Shown: in pieces, positions 26,126 through 33,608 of the stretch
Layout: every line of letters starts with the position of its first letter
Numbering within the stretch: the stretch's first letter is position 1
Assembly (NCBI RefSeq): GCF_017565405.1
Contig: NZ_JAGEKR010000001.1
Span: 124,001-188,000, forward strand
Direction of reading: 5' to 3'
Length of the DNA stretch: 64,000 nt
Origin: Allobranchiibius sp. CTAmp26
GTDB taxonomy: Bacteria > Actinomycetota > Actinomycetes > Actinomycetales > Dermatophilaceae
Made by a program: the position numbers and the translations under genes
Notes under the pieces: generated by a model
What the model was told of the DNA's origin: nothing
Database searches by the model: none
What the model saw: only the letters and a program-made list of their open reading frames with translations

Positions 26126-26167
26126 GAGAACGGCCGATCGGGGTGATCACCCCGACCGGCCGTTCTC
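26126..26167. terminator. Bidirectional terminator between zwf and the secreted protein gene
   Basis: GAGAACGGCC (26126-26135) and its complement end at 26167, with an inner ATCGGGGTGATCACCCCGAC stem around a central TGATCA. The near-perfect 42-base palindrome lies between convergent genes 11 bases after zwf and 10 bases after the opposing stop. Confidence 0.85.
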
Positions 26168-26176
26168 ATCTGCGGT

Positions 26177-26926
26177 TTACTTCAGGCCGTGCCAGGCGTG
26201 CGTGTGCGCCTTGTTCGCGTCCTGCGCGAGCGGGTAGTCGTAGCCGAGCGCGTCGAGCATCGGCTGCGAGGCGGGTACGTCGGTCAGCGGCTTGTCGCTG
26301 AGCAACCCGGCGGTCGCGGTCGTCGCGGCGTAGTCGACGTAGTAGCTGATCGTGCCGTTGTCGACCTCGCACGCGGTGTCCGCGCCGACGGTGCGGGCAT
26401 GCGGGTTCACCTTGACCTGGTGGACGAACGAATTCAGGTACCTCGTGCAGGTCGCCACGTCGGTCGAGGACGCCGGCTTGCTGACGAAGTGCTCGTAGGC
26501 CCAGACGTTCTCGGAGTCGACCGTCTTCACGCCGTTGACCAGATCGGACAACCGGTTGGTGGTGTCGACGTAGAGGTCGGTCGAGGCGACCGGCTTGCCC
26601 GTCTTCGAGGTGTACGCCGTCAGGTACGTCCACTGCGCGCCACGGACCGGGTAGCAGGTGAAGCGCAGCTCCGGGCCCTGGAAGTCCGAGCTCTGGGTCC
26701 CCGGCAGCAGGGTGGCGGTCGTGGAGGCCTTCTTGACCTGCCCGACCTCCCACGTGGCGTGCGACTCGCAGTCGCTGCGCGACGAGAAGTGCGCCTGGTG
26801 GCTGGTGCCGTGCAGGTAGATCGAACCGGCCGGGTGGGTGGCGGCGTGTGCGGGCGCGGCCGCCAGGGTGATGCCGGTACCGGCGAGCGCGGTCGCCCCT
26901 GCGACCGCGGCGAGCGTCTTCAGCAT
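26177..26926 (-). CDS. Secreted four-cysteine protein of unknown family (paralogue 1)
   Basis: 249 residues. The ATG at 26926 follows GAAGGA and starts a signal peptide ending AAPAHA-ATH (~28). The mature protein shares with the next gene's product the blocks GSIYLHGTS, SDCESHATWE, ELRFTCYPVRGAQWTY, ENVWAYEHFV and PMLDALGYDYP. Four cysteines (53, 91, 160, 186) align with four in the paralogue, suggesting two disulfides. A histidine-rich start and aromatic-rich blocks are present but no catalytic signature I recognise. Extracellular; function unknown. Each gene has its own terminator, so they are probably separate transcripts arisen by tandem duplication. Confidence 0.82.
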   Translation of the reverse strand: MLKTLAAVAGATALAGTGITLAAAPAHAATHPAGSIYLHGTSHQAHFSSRSDCESHATWEVGQVKKASTTATLLPGTQSSDFQGPELRFTCYPVRGAQWTYLTAYTSKTGKPVASTDLYVDTTNRLSDLVNGVKTVDSENVWAYEHFVSKPASSTDVATCTRYLNSFVHQVKVNPHARTVGADTACEVDNGTISYYVDYAATTATAGLLSDKPLTDVPASQPMLDALGYDYPLAQDANKAHTHAWHGLK

Positions 26927-27053
26927 GAGGTGGTCCTTCTCGAGTGCGGTCGTGAGCAACCGCTCACGAACGGATCATAGGAGGCACAAGCGGCTTTGCA
27001 CCGTGGTTGGCACGGTTGTTCACCGGCAAATCGCCAAGCGTTCGCGCGTACGT

Positions 27054-27084
27054 CGGGTGGCCGGAGTCCCGCTCCGGCCACCCG
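27054..27084 (-). terminator. Hairpin terminator after paralogue 2
   Basis: CGGGTGGCCGGAG (27054-27066) pairs perfectly with 27072-27084 over a 5-base loop, ten bases downstream of the stop of the gene at 27095-27838. Confidence 0.85.
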
Positions 27085-27094
27085 TTCGCACTGC

Positions 27095-27838
27095 CTACTT
27101 GTGCGCGTACCAGGCGCGCGCGTGTGCCGCGCCGTTGAGGTTCTGCCCGTAGTTGTAGCCCAGGACGTCCAGCATCGGGATGCCCCGGATGTCGAACGGG
27201 TGGTCACCCCGCAGGCCGGCGGTCTTCGTGGTCGAGAAGTAGACGACGTCGTAGCCGGTGCCGGCCGAGTTGCCCGAACACGAGTTGTCCGTGAGGGCCA
27301 GCCGCGCGTGCGGATTGGTCGTCACGAGGTTCTCGAACCACTTCAGCCACCCGGTGCAGGTCTTGACGCTGACCGACCCGGATGCCTTGCGCACTCCGTG
27401 GTCGAAGAGCCAGACGTTGTCGGCGTCGGGGGTGCTCGTCGCCGTGCCGTTGTTCCGGCCCGCGACGTCGACGTAGCGATCGCTCTTCGCGACGGGGTTG
27501 CCCGTCGTGGACTTGTAGGCGACCACGTAGCTCCACTGAGCCCCCTGGACCGGGTAGCAGGTGAACCTCAGTTCGCCGTGGCTGGACGGGTCCGTCGTCG
27601 CGGGGAGCAGTGCTGCCACTGTCGTGGCGTTCTTGATGTGGTTCATTTCCCACGAGGCGTGCGTGTTGCAGTCGCTGCGCGACCAGAAGTGCGCCGCCGT
27701 GCTGGTGCCGTGGAGGTAGACCGACCCCTTGGCGTGAACGGCGGTGGGTGCCGCGGCGTGCGCCGGCGCGGACGACATGGCGATGCCGGTGCCGGCAAGC
27801 GCAGTGGCGCCGGCCACCGCGGCGAGCGTCTTGAACAT
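27095..27838 (-). CDS. Secreted four-cysteine protein of unknown family (paralogue 2)
   Basis: 247 residues, start ATG 27838 behind GGGAGAGAG. The signal peptide (MFKTLAAVAGATALAGTGIAM) is nearly identical to that of paralogue 1, including at the DNA level, and is cleaved near AHA-AAPT. Shared blocks: GSVYLHGTS, SDCNTHASWE, ELRFTCYPVQGAQWSY, DNVWLFDHGVRK, PMLDVLGYNYG. The cysteines at 57, 94, 161 and 187 match those of the neighbour in spacing. Outside these blocks the proteins have diverged, so the duplication is not recent although the leader looks conserved or homogenised. No domain is recognised; a secreted binding or structural role is as likely as an enzyme. Confidence 0.82.
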   Translation of the reverse strand: MFKTLAAVAGATALAGTGIAMSSAPAHAAAPTAVHAKGSVYLHGTSTAAHFWSRSDCNTHASWEMNHIKNATTVAALLPATTDPSSHGELRFTCYPVQGAQWSYVVAYKSTTGNPVAKSDRYVDVAGRNNGTATSTPDADNVWLFDHGVRKASGSVSVKTCTGWLKWFENLVTTNPHARLALTDNSCSGNSAGTGYDVVYFSTTKTAGLRGDHPFDIRGIPMLDVLGYNYGQNLNGAAHARAWYAHK

Positions 27839-27987
27839 GTGTGCTCTCTCCCTGAATGTGAGCCATGGACAAGCGCCCGCGGCTCCTGGAGCATAGGGCT
27901 CTCACAGGGTCGAACGGCGTTGGAGCGTGAGGGCATTCGCGGCCACAGCGGCCCGTCGCCTGACGGTGACGGCGTTCACCACGATTG

Positions 27988-28007
27988 ACGGCGTTCGAAC
28001 ACCGTCA
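27988..28007. repeat. Palindrome GACGG-n-GTTCGAAC-n-CCGTC
   Basis: A 20-base sequence centred on GTTCGAAC is palindromic apart from one mismatched pair. Partial copies of its GACGGCGTTC half occur at 27975 and around 28010. It lies between the DUF3027 stop (28024) and the start of paralogue 2 (27838), so it may be a weak terminator of the former or an operator for the latter. Confidence 0.45.
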
Positions 28008-28023
28008 ACGAACGCGAAGACCG

Positions 28024-28866
28024 TCAGGACAGGTCGGCGGCGGGCTCGTCGGAGGTCGCGATCTCCGCGACGACGGGCGACTCTTCCACGGCGGGCTCGG
28101 GCTGCGAGACCTCGAGGGCGAATTCGTCCAGTACGTGCCCCTGTTCGGGCTCGGACGAGGGCAGATCCAGCTCGACCTCACTGTGCGCACCGCACCCGTG
28201 GTCGAGGGAGACCACGGCGCCGTCGCTCGGGGACCACGCGTTGGTGCAGACACCGAAGACCTGGCGCAGCGCACCGGCCATGGGCAGGAAGAAACCGCAC
28301 GTCGTGCAGTGCGCGGGAGCCTTGAGCGCCACCTCGGACGTCGGACCGTGGGCACCGTCGTACCAACGCTGCGCCGCCTCGTCGCGGCCCTCGGCGGACA
28401 GCACGCGCGGGCGGCCCAGGCCGAGCTCGAAGAAGCCGGTCTCGTCCACGTCGTCGTCGCCGGTGGCCTCGAAGCCGGCCTCCAGGCGCGGGTCGTCCTC
28501 GATGTACGGCGTGATGTCGCCGGCGCCGATGTCGCCGGGGGCGAGTCGTTCGGCGTACGGCAGCCAGTCGGGAGACAGGACAGCCTGATCACCGGGGAGC
28601 AGATTGGCCTCGCAGACCGTCGCGACCTTCGCGCGGGGCGCGCGGGCGACGGAGATCGACCAGTGCCAACCCTGATATCCCCTGCGATTGCAGGCGAACT
28701 GGTGCATGGCCAAGCGCTCGTCGAGCATCAGCACACCCAGGTGATCGCCGACGTCCTGCGGTGAGGAGATCTCGACGGCGGCCGCGCGCGCGACGTCGAC
28801 CGCTTCGGTGAGGACCTTGTCGGCCTTGGGGCGGGTCGAGCGGGCGGCTCGTGTCTTGGTCGGCAT
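28024..28866 (-). CDS. DUF3027 family protein
   Basis: 280 residues. The N-terminal two thirds carry the DUF3027 features: VGDHLGVLMLDERLAMHQFAC, GYQGWHWSISVARAPR, LLPGDQAVLSPDWLPYAERL and GPTSEVALKAPAHC. A possible zinc knuckle is formed by CTTC plus later C and HGCGAH (~187-220), embedded in FFLPMAGALRQVFGVCTNAWSP. The C-terminal ~60 residues are acidic and disordered. The family is widespread in actinobacteria, adjacent to a cold-shock gene as here, and has no experimentally established function that I know. GTG/ATG choice: ATG at 28866, four bases before the cold-shock stop codon side, suggests co-transcription. Confidence 0.85.
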   Translation of the reverse strand: MPTKTRAARSTRPKADKVLTEAVDVARAAAVEISSPQDVGDHLGVLMLDERLAMHQFACNRRGYQGWHWSISVARAPRAKVATVCEANLLPGDQAVLSPDWLPYAERLAPGDIGAGDITPYIEDDPRLEAGFEATGDDDVDETGFFELGLGRPRVLSAEGRDEAAQRWYDGAHGPTSEVALKAPAHCTTCGFFLPMAGALRQVFGVCTNAWSPSDGAVVSLDHGCGAHSEVELDLPSSEPEQGHVLDEFALEVSQPEPAVEESPVVAEIATSDEPAADLS

Positions 28867-28870
28867 CTGC

Positions 28871-29254
28871 TCAGACCTCGAGGTCGTCGGCGACGGCGCG
28901 CAGGACGGCGGCGATCTTGCCGGTCTGCGCCTTGTCCGGATAACGGCCGCGCCGCAGTCCGTTGCCGAGCCCGTCGAGCATCTTGATCAGGTCCTCGACG
29001 ATCAGGCCCATGTCGTCGGCGGGCTTGCGGTGCCGGGCGGCGAGGGAGGGGGCTGCGTCCAGGATCTGCACGCTGAGCGCCTGCGCGCCGCGGCGTCCCT
29101 CGGCCACGCTGTACTCCACGCGGGTGCCACCCTTGACCACGGTCGTGCCGGCGGGCAGCGCGCTGGAGGGCAGGAAGACGTCTTGGCCGTCGTCGCCGGA
29201 GACGAATCCGAAGCCCTTCTCGGAATCGAAGAATTTGACCTTGCCGCTGGGCAC
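28871..29254 (-). CDS. Cold-shock-domain protein with C-terminal extension (CspB-like)
   Basis: 127 residues from the GTG at 29254 (MPSGKVKFFDSEKGFGFV), with AGTAGGTG upstream; the longer in-frame start at 29314 would add 20 unrelated residues. The cold-shock domain (~1-65) has RNP1 KGFGFV and a divergent RNP2 (DVFLPSSAL rather than VFVHFSA), so nucleic-acid binding may be altered. Residues ~70-127 are a helical extension common to the actinobacterial CspB type, absent from short Csp proteins. Such proteins bind single-stranded RNA. The gene is adjacent to DUF3027, a conserved pairing. Confidence 0.88.
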   Translation of the reverse strand: MPSGKVKFFDSEKGFGFVSGDDGQDVFLPSSALPAGTTVVKGGTRVEYSVAEGRRGAQALSVQILDAAPSLAARHRKPADDMGLIVEDLIKMLDGLGNGLRRGRYPDKAQTGKIAAVLRAVADDLEV

Positions 29255-29316
29255 GATGCACCTACTCGTTCGCTGCGTGTGGGGGTGTTCCGTCGCGTTT
29301 CCGCTGACGGTCAAGG

Positions 29317-29949
29317 TTAACCCGTCGAGGCGGCTCGCTCGAACTCATTGAGCCGCTCCCCCAGGCGCACCAGGTCCGGCACGACGGCGTCGGCCCCGGC
29401 CTCCCGCAGCATGGCCTCGTCATGCGGCCCGGTCGTCACACCGACGGCGTACGCCGATGCCGCGCGGGCGGCGTACATGTCGCCCTGGTGGTCGCCGACG
29501 TACATCCGCGCAGCATGGGCGCGCAGCGGGACGGCCTTGTCCTCGGCGAAGACCGCGCCGACCACCACGTCAGGGCGCAGACCCACCTGGTCGAGTACGG
29601 CGTGCACCGCCGCGGGAGCCTTCGCGCTCACCACCAGCACGCGGCCCCCATCGGCGTGGATCAGGTCCACCAGCTCGCCCGCCCCGGGCAGCGCGGTCGT
29701 CAACCGCACGGCGTGCCGCAGGTAGGCCGAGCGGTAGTCGTCGGCCGCGCCGTGCACCTGCTCGTCGGGAAGGAAGTGACCCAGGTTGGCCTCCAGCGGA
29801 GCGCCGATCAACGGCCAGAGCTGTTCGTCGCGGGCGGTGACGCCGCGCGCGGACAGGACCTGCTGCATACATTCGACGATCCCCTGGCGGGAGTCCACCA
29901 GCGTCATGTCGAGGTCGAAACCCACCACGAACGGCACGCCGGTCACCAT
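29317..29949 (-). CDS. HAD-superfamily phosphatase
   Basis: 210 residues. Motif I is GFDLDMTLVDS (nucleophile and acid Asp), motif II probably the serine in LVVSAKAP with the adjacent lysine, motif III/IV VGDHQGDMYAARAA carries the metal-binding Asp pair. A helical cap (~20-80) fits the phosphoglycolate-phosphatase-like subgroup. The start is ATG 29949 or GTG 29946; the latter overlaps the upstream TGA as GTGA. It follows the small membrane protein gene and menB in one minus-strand run, with overlapping ends, suggesting co-transcription. Substrate unknown. Confidence 0.87.
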   Translation of the reverse strand: MVTGVPFVVGFDLDMTLVDSRQGIVECMQQVLSARGVTARDEQLWPLIGAPLEANLGHFLPDEQVHGAADDYRSAYLRHAVRLTTALPGAGELVDLIHADGGRVLVVSAKAPAAVHAVLDQVGLRPDVVVGAVFAEDKAVPLRAHAARMYVGDHQGDMYAARAASAYAVGVTTGPHDEAMLREAGADAVVPDLVRLGERLNEFERAASTG

Positions 29950-30533
29950 CTGGACTGCTGCCCGCCCTGGGCCCACCGACGACGCTCGCCGGAGGAGCTC
30001 ACGAGCCGCACGATCGCGAAGATCACCAGAGCGAGCCCGAGCAGTCCGAAGACCGCGGCGCCGGCGAAGCCGAGGAGCACGGGGATCCCGATGTCGTGAC
30101 CCAGTCCGTCGATCTTCGCCCTCGTCGCCACCCGGAACGACGCGTTGCCGCAGTCGAGCCGGTAGCTGCCCGCCGTGGTGGAGGTGAAGGCTGCGGCCTC
30201 CGCATCGTTGCTGATCGTGGTGCCGGTGCTGCTGACGAACCGGATGAATTGACCGGACGGGTCCAGCGCGCCGCACCGCGTGCCCGCGCCGACCTGGTCG
30301 GCGGCGCCGCGGGAGGCGAGCAGGACGTACCGGGTCGACGCCGCCAGCGGCTGCGGGGCCGATGCCGTCCATCGGCCGTCCTGCAGGACGCCGAGACCGC
30401 TGCGCACACCCAGCCAGATCCCGAGGCCGAGGGAGCCCGGCGCGAGGATCAGCAGGCAGACCAGTCCGATCCCGAGCGGCCACCAGCCACGCGTGCGCGG
30501 CGGCCGTGCGGGATCGACGTAGTGGTCGTCCAT
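29943..30533 (-). CDS. Two-helix membrane protein of unknown function
   Basis: 196 residues starting at the ATG that overlaps the menB stop (TGATG). A short cytoplasmic N-terminus is followed by a membrane helix (WPLGIGLVCLLILAPGSLGLGIWLGV), an extracytoplasmic domain of ~110 residues with two cysteines (TRCGALDP and YRLDCGNAS, probably a disulfide) and a second helix (IPVLLGFAGAAVFGLLGLALVIFAIVRLV) before a basic tail. The external domain is beta-rich (YVLLASRG, FIRFVSSTG, SYRLDCG). No family is recognised. Coupling to menB and the HAD gene is by position only. Confidence 0.75.
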   Translation of the reverse strand: MDDHYVDPARPPRTRGWWPLGIGLVCLLILAPGSLGLGIWLGVRSGLGVLQDGRWTASAPQPLAASTRYVLLASRGAADQVGAGTRCGALDPSGQFIRFVSSTGTTISNDAEAAAFTSTTAGSYRLDCGNASFRVATRAKIDGLGHDIGIPVLLGFAGAAVFGLLGLALVIFAIVRLVSSSGERRRWAQGGQQSRW

Positions 30534-31468
30534 CAGAAGTACCAGGGGTAGGGCGACCAGTCGGGGTCGCGCTTCTCCAGGAATGAGTCGCGCCCCTCGA
30601 CGGCCTCGTCGGTCATGTATGCCAGGCGGGTCGCCTCGCCCGCGAAGACCTGCTGACCCATCAGGCCGTCGTCGGTGAGGTTCATCGCGAACTTCAGCAT
30701 CCGCTGCGCGGTCGGGGACTTGCCGTTGATCTCGGCCGCGACCTGGATCGCCTCGCGTTCGAGCTCGGCGTGGTCGGCCACGATGTTGACCGCACCCATC
30801 CGCTGCATGGACTCGGCGTCGTACGTGCGGCCCAGGAAGAAGATCTCCCGCGCGAACTTCTGACCCACCTGCTTGGCGAGGTACGCCGACCCGTAGCCCG
30901 CGTCGAACGAGCCGACGTCCGCGTCGGTCTGCTTGAACCGCGCGTGCTCCCGGCTCGCGATGGTGAGGTCGCACACCACGTGTAGCGAGTGCCCGCCGCC
31001 CGCGGCCCAGCCGCCGACCACTGCGATGACGACCTTGGGCATCGTGCGGATCAGCCGTTGCACCTCCAGGATGTGCAACCGGCCGCCCTGCGCCTTGACC
31101 CGCGCGGCGTCCACGGTGTCGGCGGTCTCACCCTCCGCGTACTGGTACCCGCTGCGCCCACGGATGCGCTGGTCACCGCCCGAGCAGAAGCTCCACTTGC
31201 CGTCCTTGGGGCTCGGGCCGTTGCCGGTCAGCAGGATCGCACCGACGTCCGGGGTCATCCGGGCATGGTCGAGCACCCGGTAGAGCTCGTCGACGGTGTG
31301 CGGCCGGAACGCGTTCAGCACCTCGGGGCGGTCGAAGGCGATGCGGACGGTCCCGCGAGCCGGCCCGTCGAGCGTGCACCGGTGATAGGTGATGTCGGTG
31401 AGGTCGAAGCCGGCGACCGGCTCCCACGACGAAGGATCGAACGGCTGGTCGGCGGCTGCGTCGGTCAC
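30533..31468 (-). CDS. menB: 1,4-dihydroxy-2-naphthoyl-CoA synthase
   Basis: 311 residues of the crotonase fold. It cyclises o-succinylbenzoyl-CoA to the naphthoate ring of menaquinone. FSGGDQR-type KWSFCSGGDQRIRG, TRTMPKVVIAVVGGWAAGGGHSLHVVCDLTIAS (oxyanion hole and core), TDADVGSFDAGYGSAYLAKQVGQK with the catalytic Asp/Ser loop and the C-terminal EKRDPDWSPYPWYF, which reaches the neighbouring active site, are all diagnostic. The GTG at 31468 is preferred; the frame stays open for another 900 bases over the divergent gene. Stop overlaps the next ATG. menC follows divergently at 32.2 kb and menE/menA at 35-37 kb, so the late pathway is nearly contiguous. Confidence 0.95.
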   Translation of the reverse strand: MTDAAADQPFDPSSWEPVAGFDLTDITYHRCTLDGPARGTVRIAFDRPEVLNAFRPHTVDELYRVLDHARMTPDVGAILLTGNGPSPKDGKWSFCSGGDQRIRGRSGYQYAEGETADTVDAARVKAQGGRLHILEVQRLIRTMPKVVIAVVGGWAAGGGHSLHVVCDLTIASREHARFKQTDADVGSFDAGYGSAYLAKQVGQKFAREIFFLGRTYDAESMQRMGAVNIVADHAELEREAIQVAAEINGKSPTAQRMLKFAMNLTDDGLMGQQVFAGEATRLAYMTDEAVEGRDSFLEKRDPDWSPYPWYF

Positions 31469-31536
31469 GCGGACGACTGTATGCCGGGGGGTCGACCGGG
31501 TGCACTCCCTCCCGGTGGAGGCCGCCGACCCGGTCG

Positions 31537-31542
31537 TACTGT
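31537..31542 (+). promoter_or_regulatory. -10 element TACTGT of a leaderless promoter
   Basis: TACTGT ends seven bases before the ATG at 31550, which has no convincing ribosome site. It serves the DinB-fold gene and probably menC downstream. Confidence 0.5.
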
Positions 31543-31549
31543 CGGTGGC

Positions 31550-32215
31550 ATGGATGCGGTGCAGGAATGGAAGGACGCCCAGGGACGCGTCATCGAGCTG
31601 GTCGAGGGGCTGGCCACCGACGCGGCGGAGACGACGGTGCCCGCGTGCCCCGACTGGAGCGTGCGCGACCTGTTGTCGCACATGATCGGTCTGGACGCCG
31701 ACGTCCTCGCCGGCGACGAACCCGATGACCACAACGAGACGTGGACCGCCCGACAGGTCGATCAGCGCCGCGGACACGACATTGCGACGCTGATCGCCGA
31801 ATGGCGCTCGATCACCGACCCCCTCGCGTCGTGGATGCAGGAGCACAGCACCCGGCCGTTGGGTGACGTGGTGATCCATGAGCAGGACCTGCGCGCGGCT
31901 CTGGACGCCCCGGGTGCCCGCGACACCGACGGGCTGCGCGCGCTCCGCGACCGGATGGCGGACGGCTTCGACGCGCGGGTACGCGACGCGGGGGCGCCGA
32001 CCATCGAGCTGCGTTCCCCTGACTGGAAGTTCGTCGCGGGCGAAGGGGCACCCACGGTGCGGATGGAGGCCTCGGACTTCGATCTGACGCGGGCGTTGAT
32101 GTCCCGCCGCAGCGCCGACCAACTGCGCGCCTGGACGACGGTGGGCAACATCGAGGAGCATCTCGACCTCTTCGCCGGCCTGGGTCCGCTGCCGCACGAC
32201 GCGCCACCGGAGTGA
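31550..32215 (+). CDS. Maleylpyruvate-isomerase-family (DinB-fold, mycothiol-dependent type) protein
   Basis: 221 residues. The N-terminal four-helix domain has VPACPDWSVRDLLSHMIGLDADV (metal ligand His and the substrate-facing W/C pair) and, at ~104, LGDVVIHEQDLRAALDAPG with the second histidine pair; these are the DinB/MDMPI N-terminal landmarks. The C-terminal part (TIELRSPDWKFVAGEGAPTVRMEASDFDLTRAL) is the SCP2-like MDMPI C-terminal region. Family members use mycothiol or bacillithiol as cofactor in detoxification or isomerisation, but the substrate here is unknown. The stop overlaps the GTG of menC (GTGA), a coupling I cannot explain. Confidence 0.83.
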   Translation: MDAVQEWKDAQGRVIELVEGLATDAAETTVPACPDWSVRDLLSHMIGLDADVLAGDEPDDHNETWTARQVDQRRGHDIATLIAEWRSITDPLASWMQEHSTRPLGDVVIHEQDLRAALDAPGARDTDGLRALRDRMADGFDARVRDAGAPTIELRSPDWKFVAGEGAPTVRMEASDFDLTRALMSRRSADQLRAWTTVGNIEEHLDLFAGLGPLPHDAPPE

Positions 32216-33222
32216 GCCCGGTGAGCGACGCCGACGTACCCGCCCTGTCGGATCTGCTCGACGGCCTGCGGGTCGTGAGCATCCCGCTGCGCACCCGCTT
32301 CCGCGGCATCGACCATCGCGAGATCGCCTATCTGGCAGGCCCGTCGGGCTACGGAGAGTTCGCACCGTTCCTCGAGTACCAGCCGCCGGAGGCGGCGCGG
32401 TGGCTGGCGTCCGCGATCGAGGCGGCGTACGAGGAGTGGCCGGCCGCCGTACGCGAGACGGTCGCCGTCAACGCGACCGTCCCGGCCGTCGACGCGGCCG
32501 AGGTGCCCGCCGTCCTCGCGCGCTACGACGGCTGCACGACCGCGAAGGTGAAGGTCGCCGAGAGCGGCCACCACCCTGCGGATGACCTGGCGCGGGTGGC
32601 CGAGGTGCGCAACGTCCTCGGCGCGGACGGCTTGATCCGGGTCGATGCCAACGGTGGCTGGTCCGTGGAGGAGGCCGCCGCGTCCCTCGAGCGACTGGCG
32701 GCATACGGGCTGGAGTACGCCGAACAGCCCTGCGCGACCGTCGAGGAGTTGGTCGAGCTGCGGACGCTGTTGGCGCACAGGGGTATCGAGGTGCGGATCG
32801 CGGCCGACGAGTCGATCCGCAAGGCCGAGGACCCGCTGCGGGTGGCGCGGCTCGGCGCTGCGGACATCGCCGTGGTCAAGGTCGCACCGCTGGGCGGAGT
32901 GCGCGCCGCGTTGTCGGTCGCGCAGGAGTGCGGGCTGCCGATCGTGGTCTCCAGCGCGCTGGATTCCAGCGTGGGGATCGCTGCCGGCCTCGCGCTCGCC
33001 GCGGCGCTGCCGTCGCTGGACCACGCCTGCGGACTCGGCACGGTCGAGCTGCTGGAAGGCGACGTGACGACGGATCGGCTTGTGCCGCACGCAGGTTCGC
33101 TGCACGTGCGCCGCCCCGAGGTCTCGCCCGAACTGCTCGACCGGTGGACCGCGGCGCCCGAGCGGGTGCAATGGTGGCAGGAGCGCGTGACCGCCTGCCA
33201 CCAGGTGCTCACCCAGGCGTAG
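32212..33222 (+). CDS. menC: o-Succinylbenzoate synthase
   Basis: 336 residues of the enolase superfamily, dehydrating SHCHC to o-succinylbenzoate. Catalytic and metal residues are visible: TAKVKV (K-x-K, ~111), RVDANGGW (Asp ligand, ~144), EYAEQPC (Glu ligand, ~170), AADES (Asp/Glu ligand, ~199) and VVKVAPLGG (Lys, ~223). The GTG at 32212 overlaps the preceding stop as GTGA; a second GTG at 32221 is possible. The TAG at 33220-33222 lies within the first unit of the 51-bp repeat array, so the array starts at the gene's last codons. It belongs to menaquinone synthesis with menB, menE and menA nearby. Confidence 0.93.
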   Translation: MSPVSDADVPALSDLLDGLRVVSIPLRTRFRGIDHREIAYLAGPSGYGEFAPFLEYQPPEAARWLASAIEAAYEEWPAAVRETVAVNATVPAVDAAEVPAVLARYDGCTTAKVKVAESGHHPADDLARVAEVRNVLGADGLIRVDANGGWSVEEAAASLERLAAYGLEYAEQPCATVEELVELRTLLAHRGIEVRIAADESIRKAEDPLRVARLGAADIAVVKVAPLGGVRAALSVAQECGLPIVVSSALDSSVGIAAGLALAAALPSLDHACGLGTVELLEGDVTTDRLVPHAGSLHVRRPEVSPELLDRWTAAPERVQWWQERVTACHQVLTQA

Positions 33223-33604
33223 GAAAGTGACCGCAGCGCCAACTTCCCACCCGCACGCCGCACCCGGGCGTAGGAAAGTGACCGCACCGCCAACTTCCCA
33301 CCCGCGCGCCGCACCCGGGCGTAGGAAAGTGACCGCAGCGCCAACTTCCCACCCGCGCGCCGCACCCGGGCGTAGGAAAGTGACCGCAGCGCCAACTTCC
33401 CACCCGCGCGCCGCACCCGGGCGTAGGAAAGTGACCGCAGCGCTAACTTCCCACGGGGGTGGCAGGCGGCAGCGCAAGCCCGACCGCAGCACTCTCGCCG
33501 AGCAGCCTGAGAACCGGCGCTTGCGCAGGAAAATGACCGCAGCGCCCACAACCCACCTAGGCGTACGGCGCCTGCGCAGGAAATTGACCGCAGCGCCGAC
33601 AACC
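33217..33604. repeat. Tandem array of a 51-bp repeat between menC and the phosphatase gene
   Basis: Five units start at 33217, 33268, 33319, 33370 and 33421 with a constant 51-base period and only scattered substitutions; the fifth is cut after ~45 bases. Degenerate copies of the core AGGAAA-n-TGACCGCAGCGCC recur at 33533 and 33574. Each unit has a small inverted repeat, GGAAAGT then ACTTCC. 51 is a multiple of three, so the minus strand reads a 17-residue periodic peptide through it, but without a supported start. The region fills the 386 bases between convergent menC and the IMPase-like gene; no other gene is seen in it. Confidence 0.9.
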
Positions 33605-33608
33605 CTCG

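Noticed and set aside
22503-26150. Very long minus-strand open frame (over 1200 codons) opposite the helicase and zwf genes
   Set aside because: It is the antisense shadow of two well-supported genes; composition is R/G/D/E-rich nonsense typical of high-GC third-position bias and no family pattern appears.
32523-33602. Minus-strand protein with a repeated 17-residue peptide through the array
   Set aside because: It runs into the menC antisense strand, lacks a ribosome site or plausible N-terminus, and follows automatically from a period divisible by three.
33217-33604. CRISPR array
   Set aside because: Units are contiguous copies with a constant 51-base period and no unique spacers between short repeats; no cas genes are nearby.
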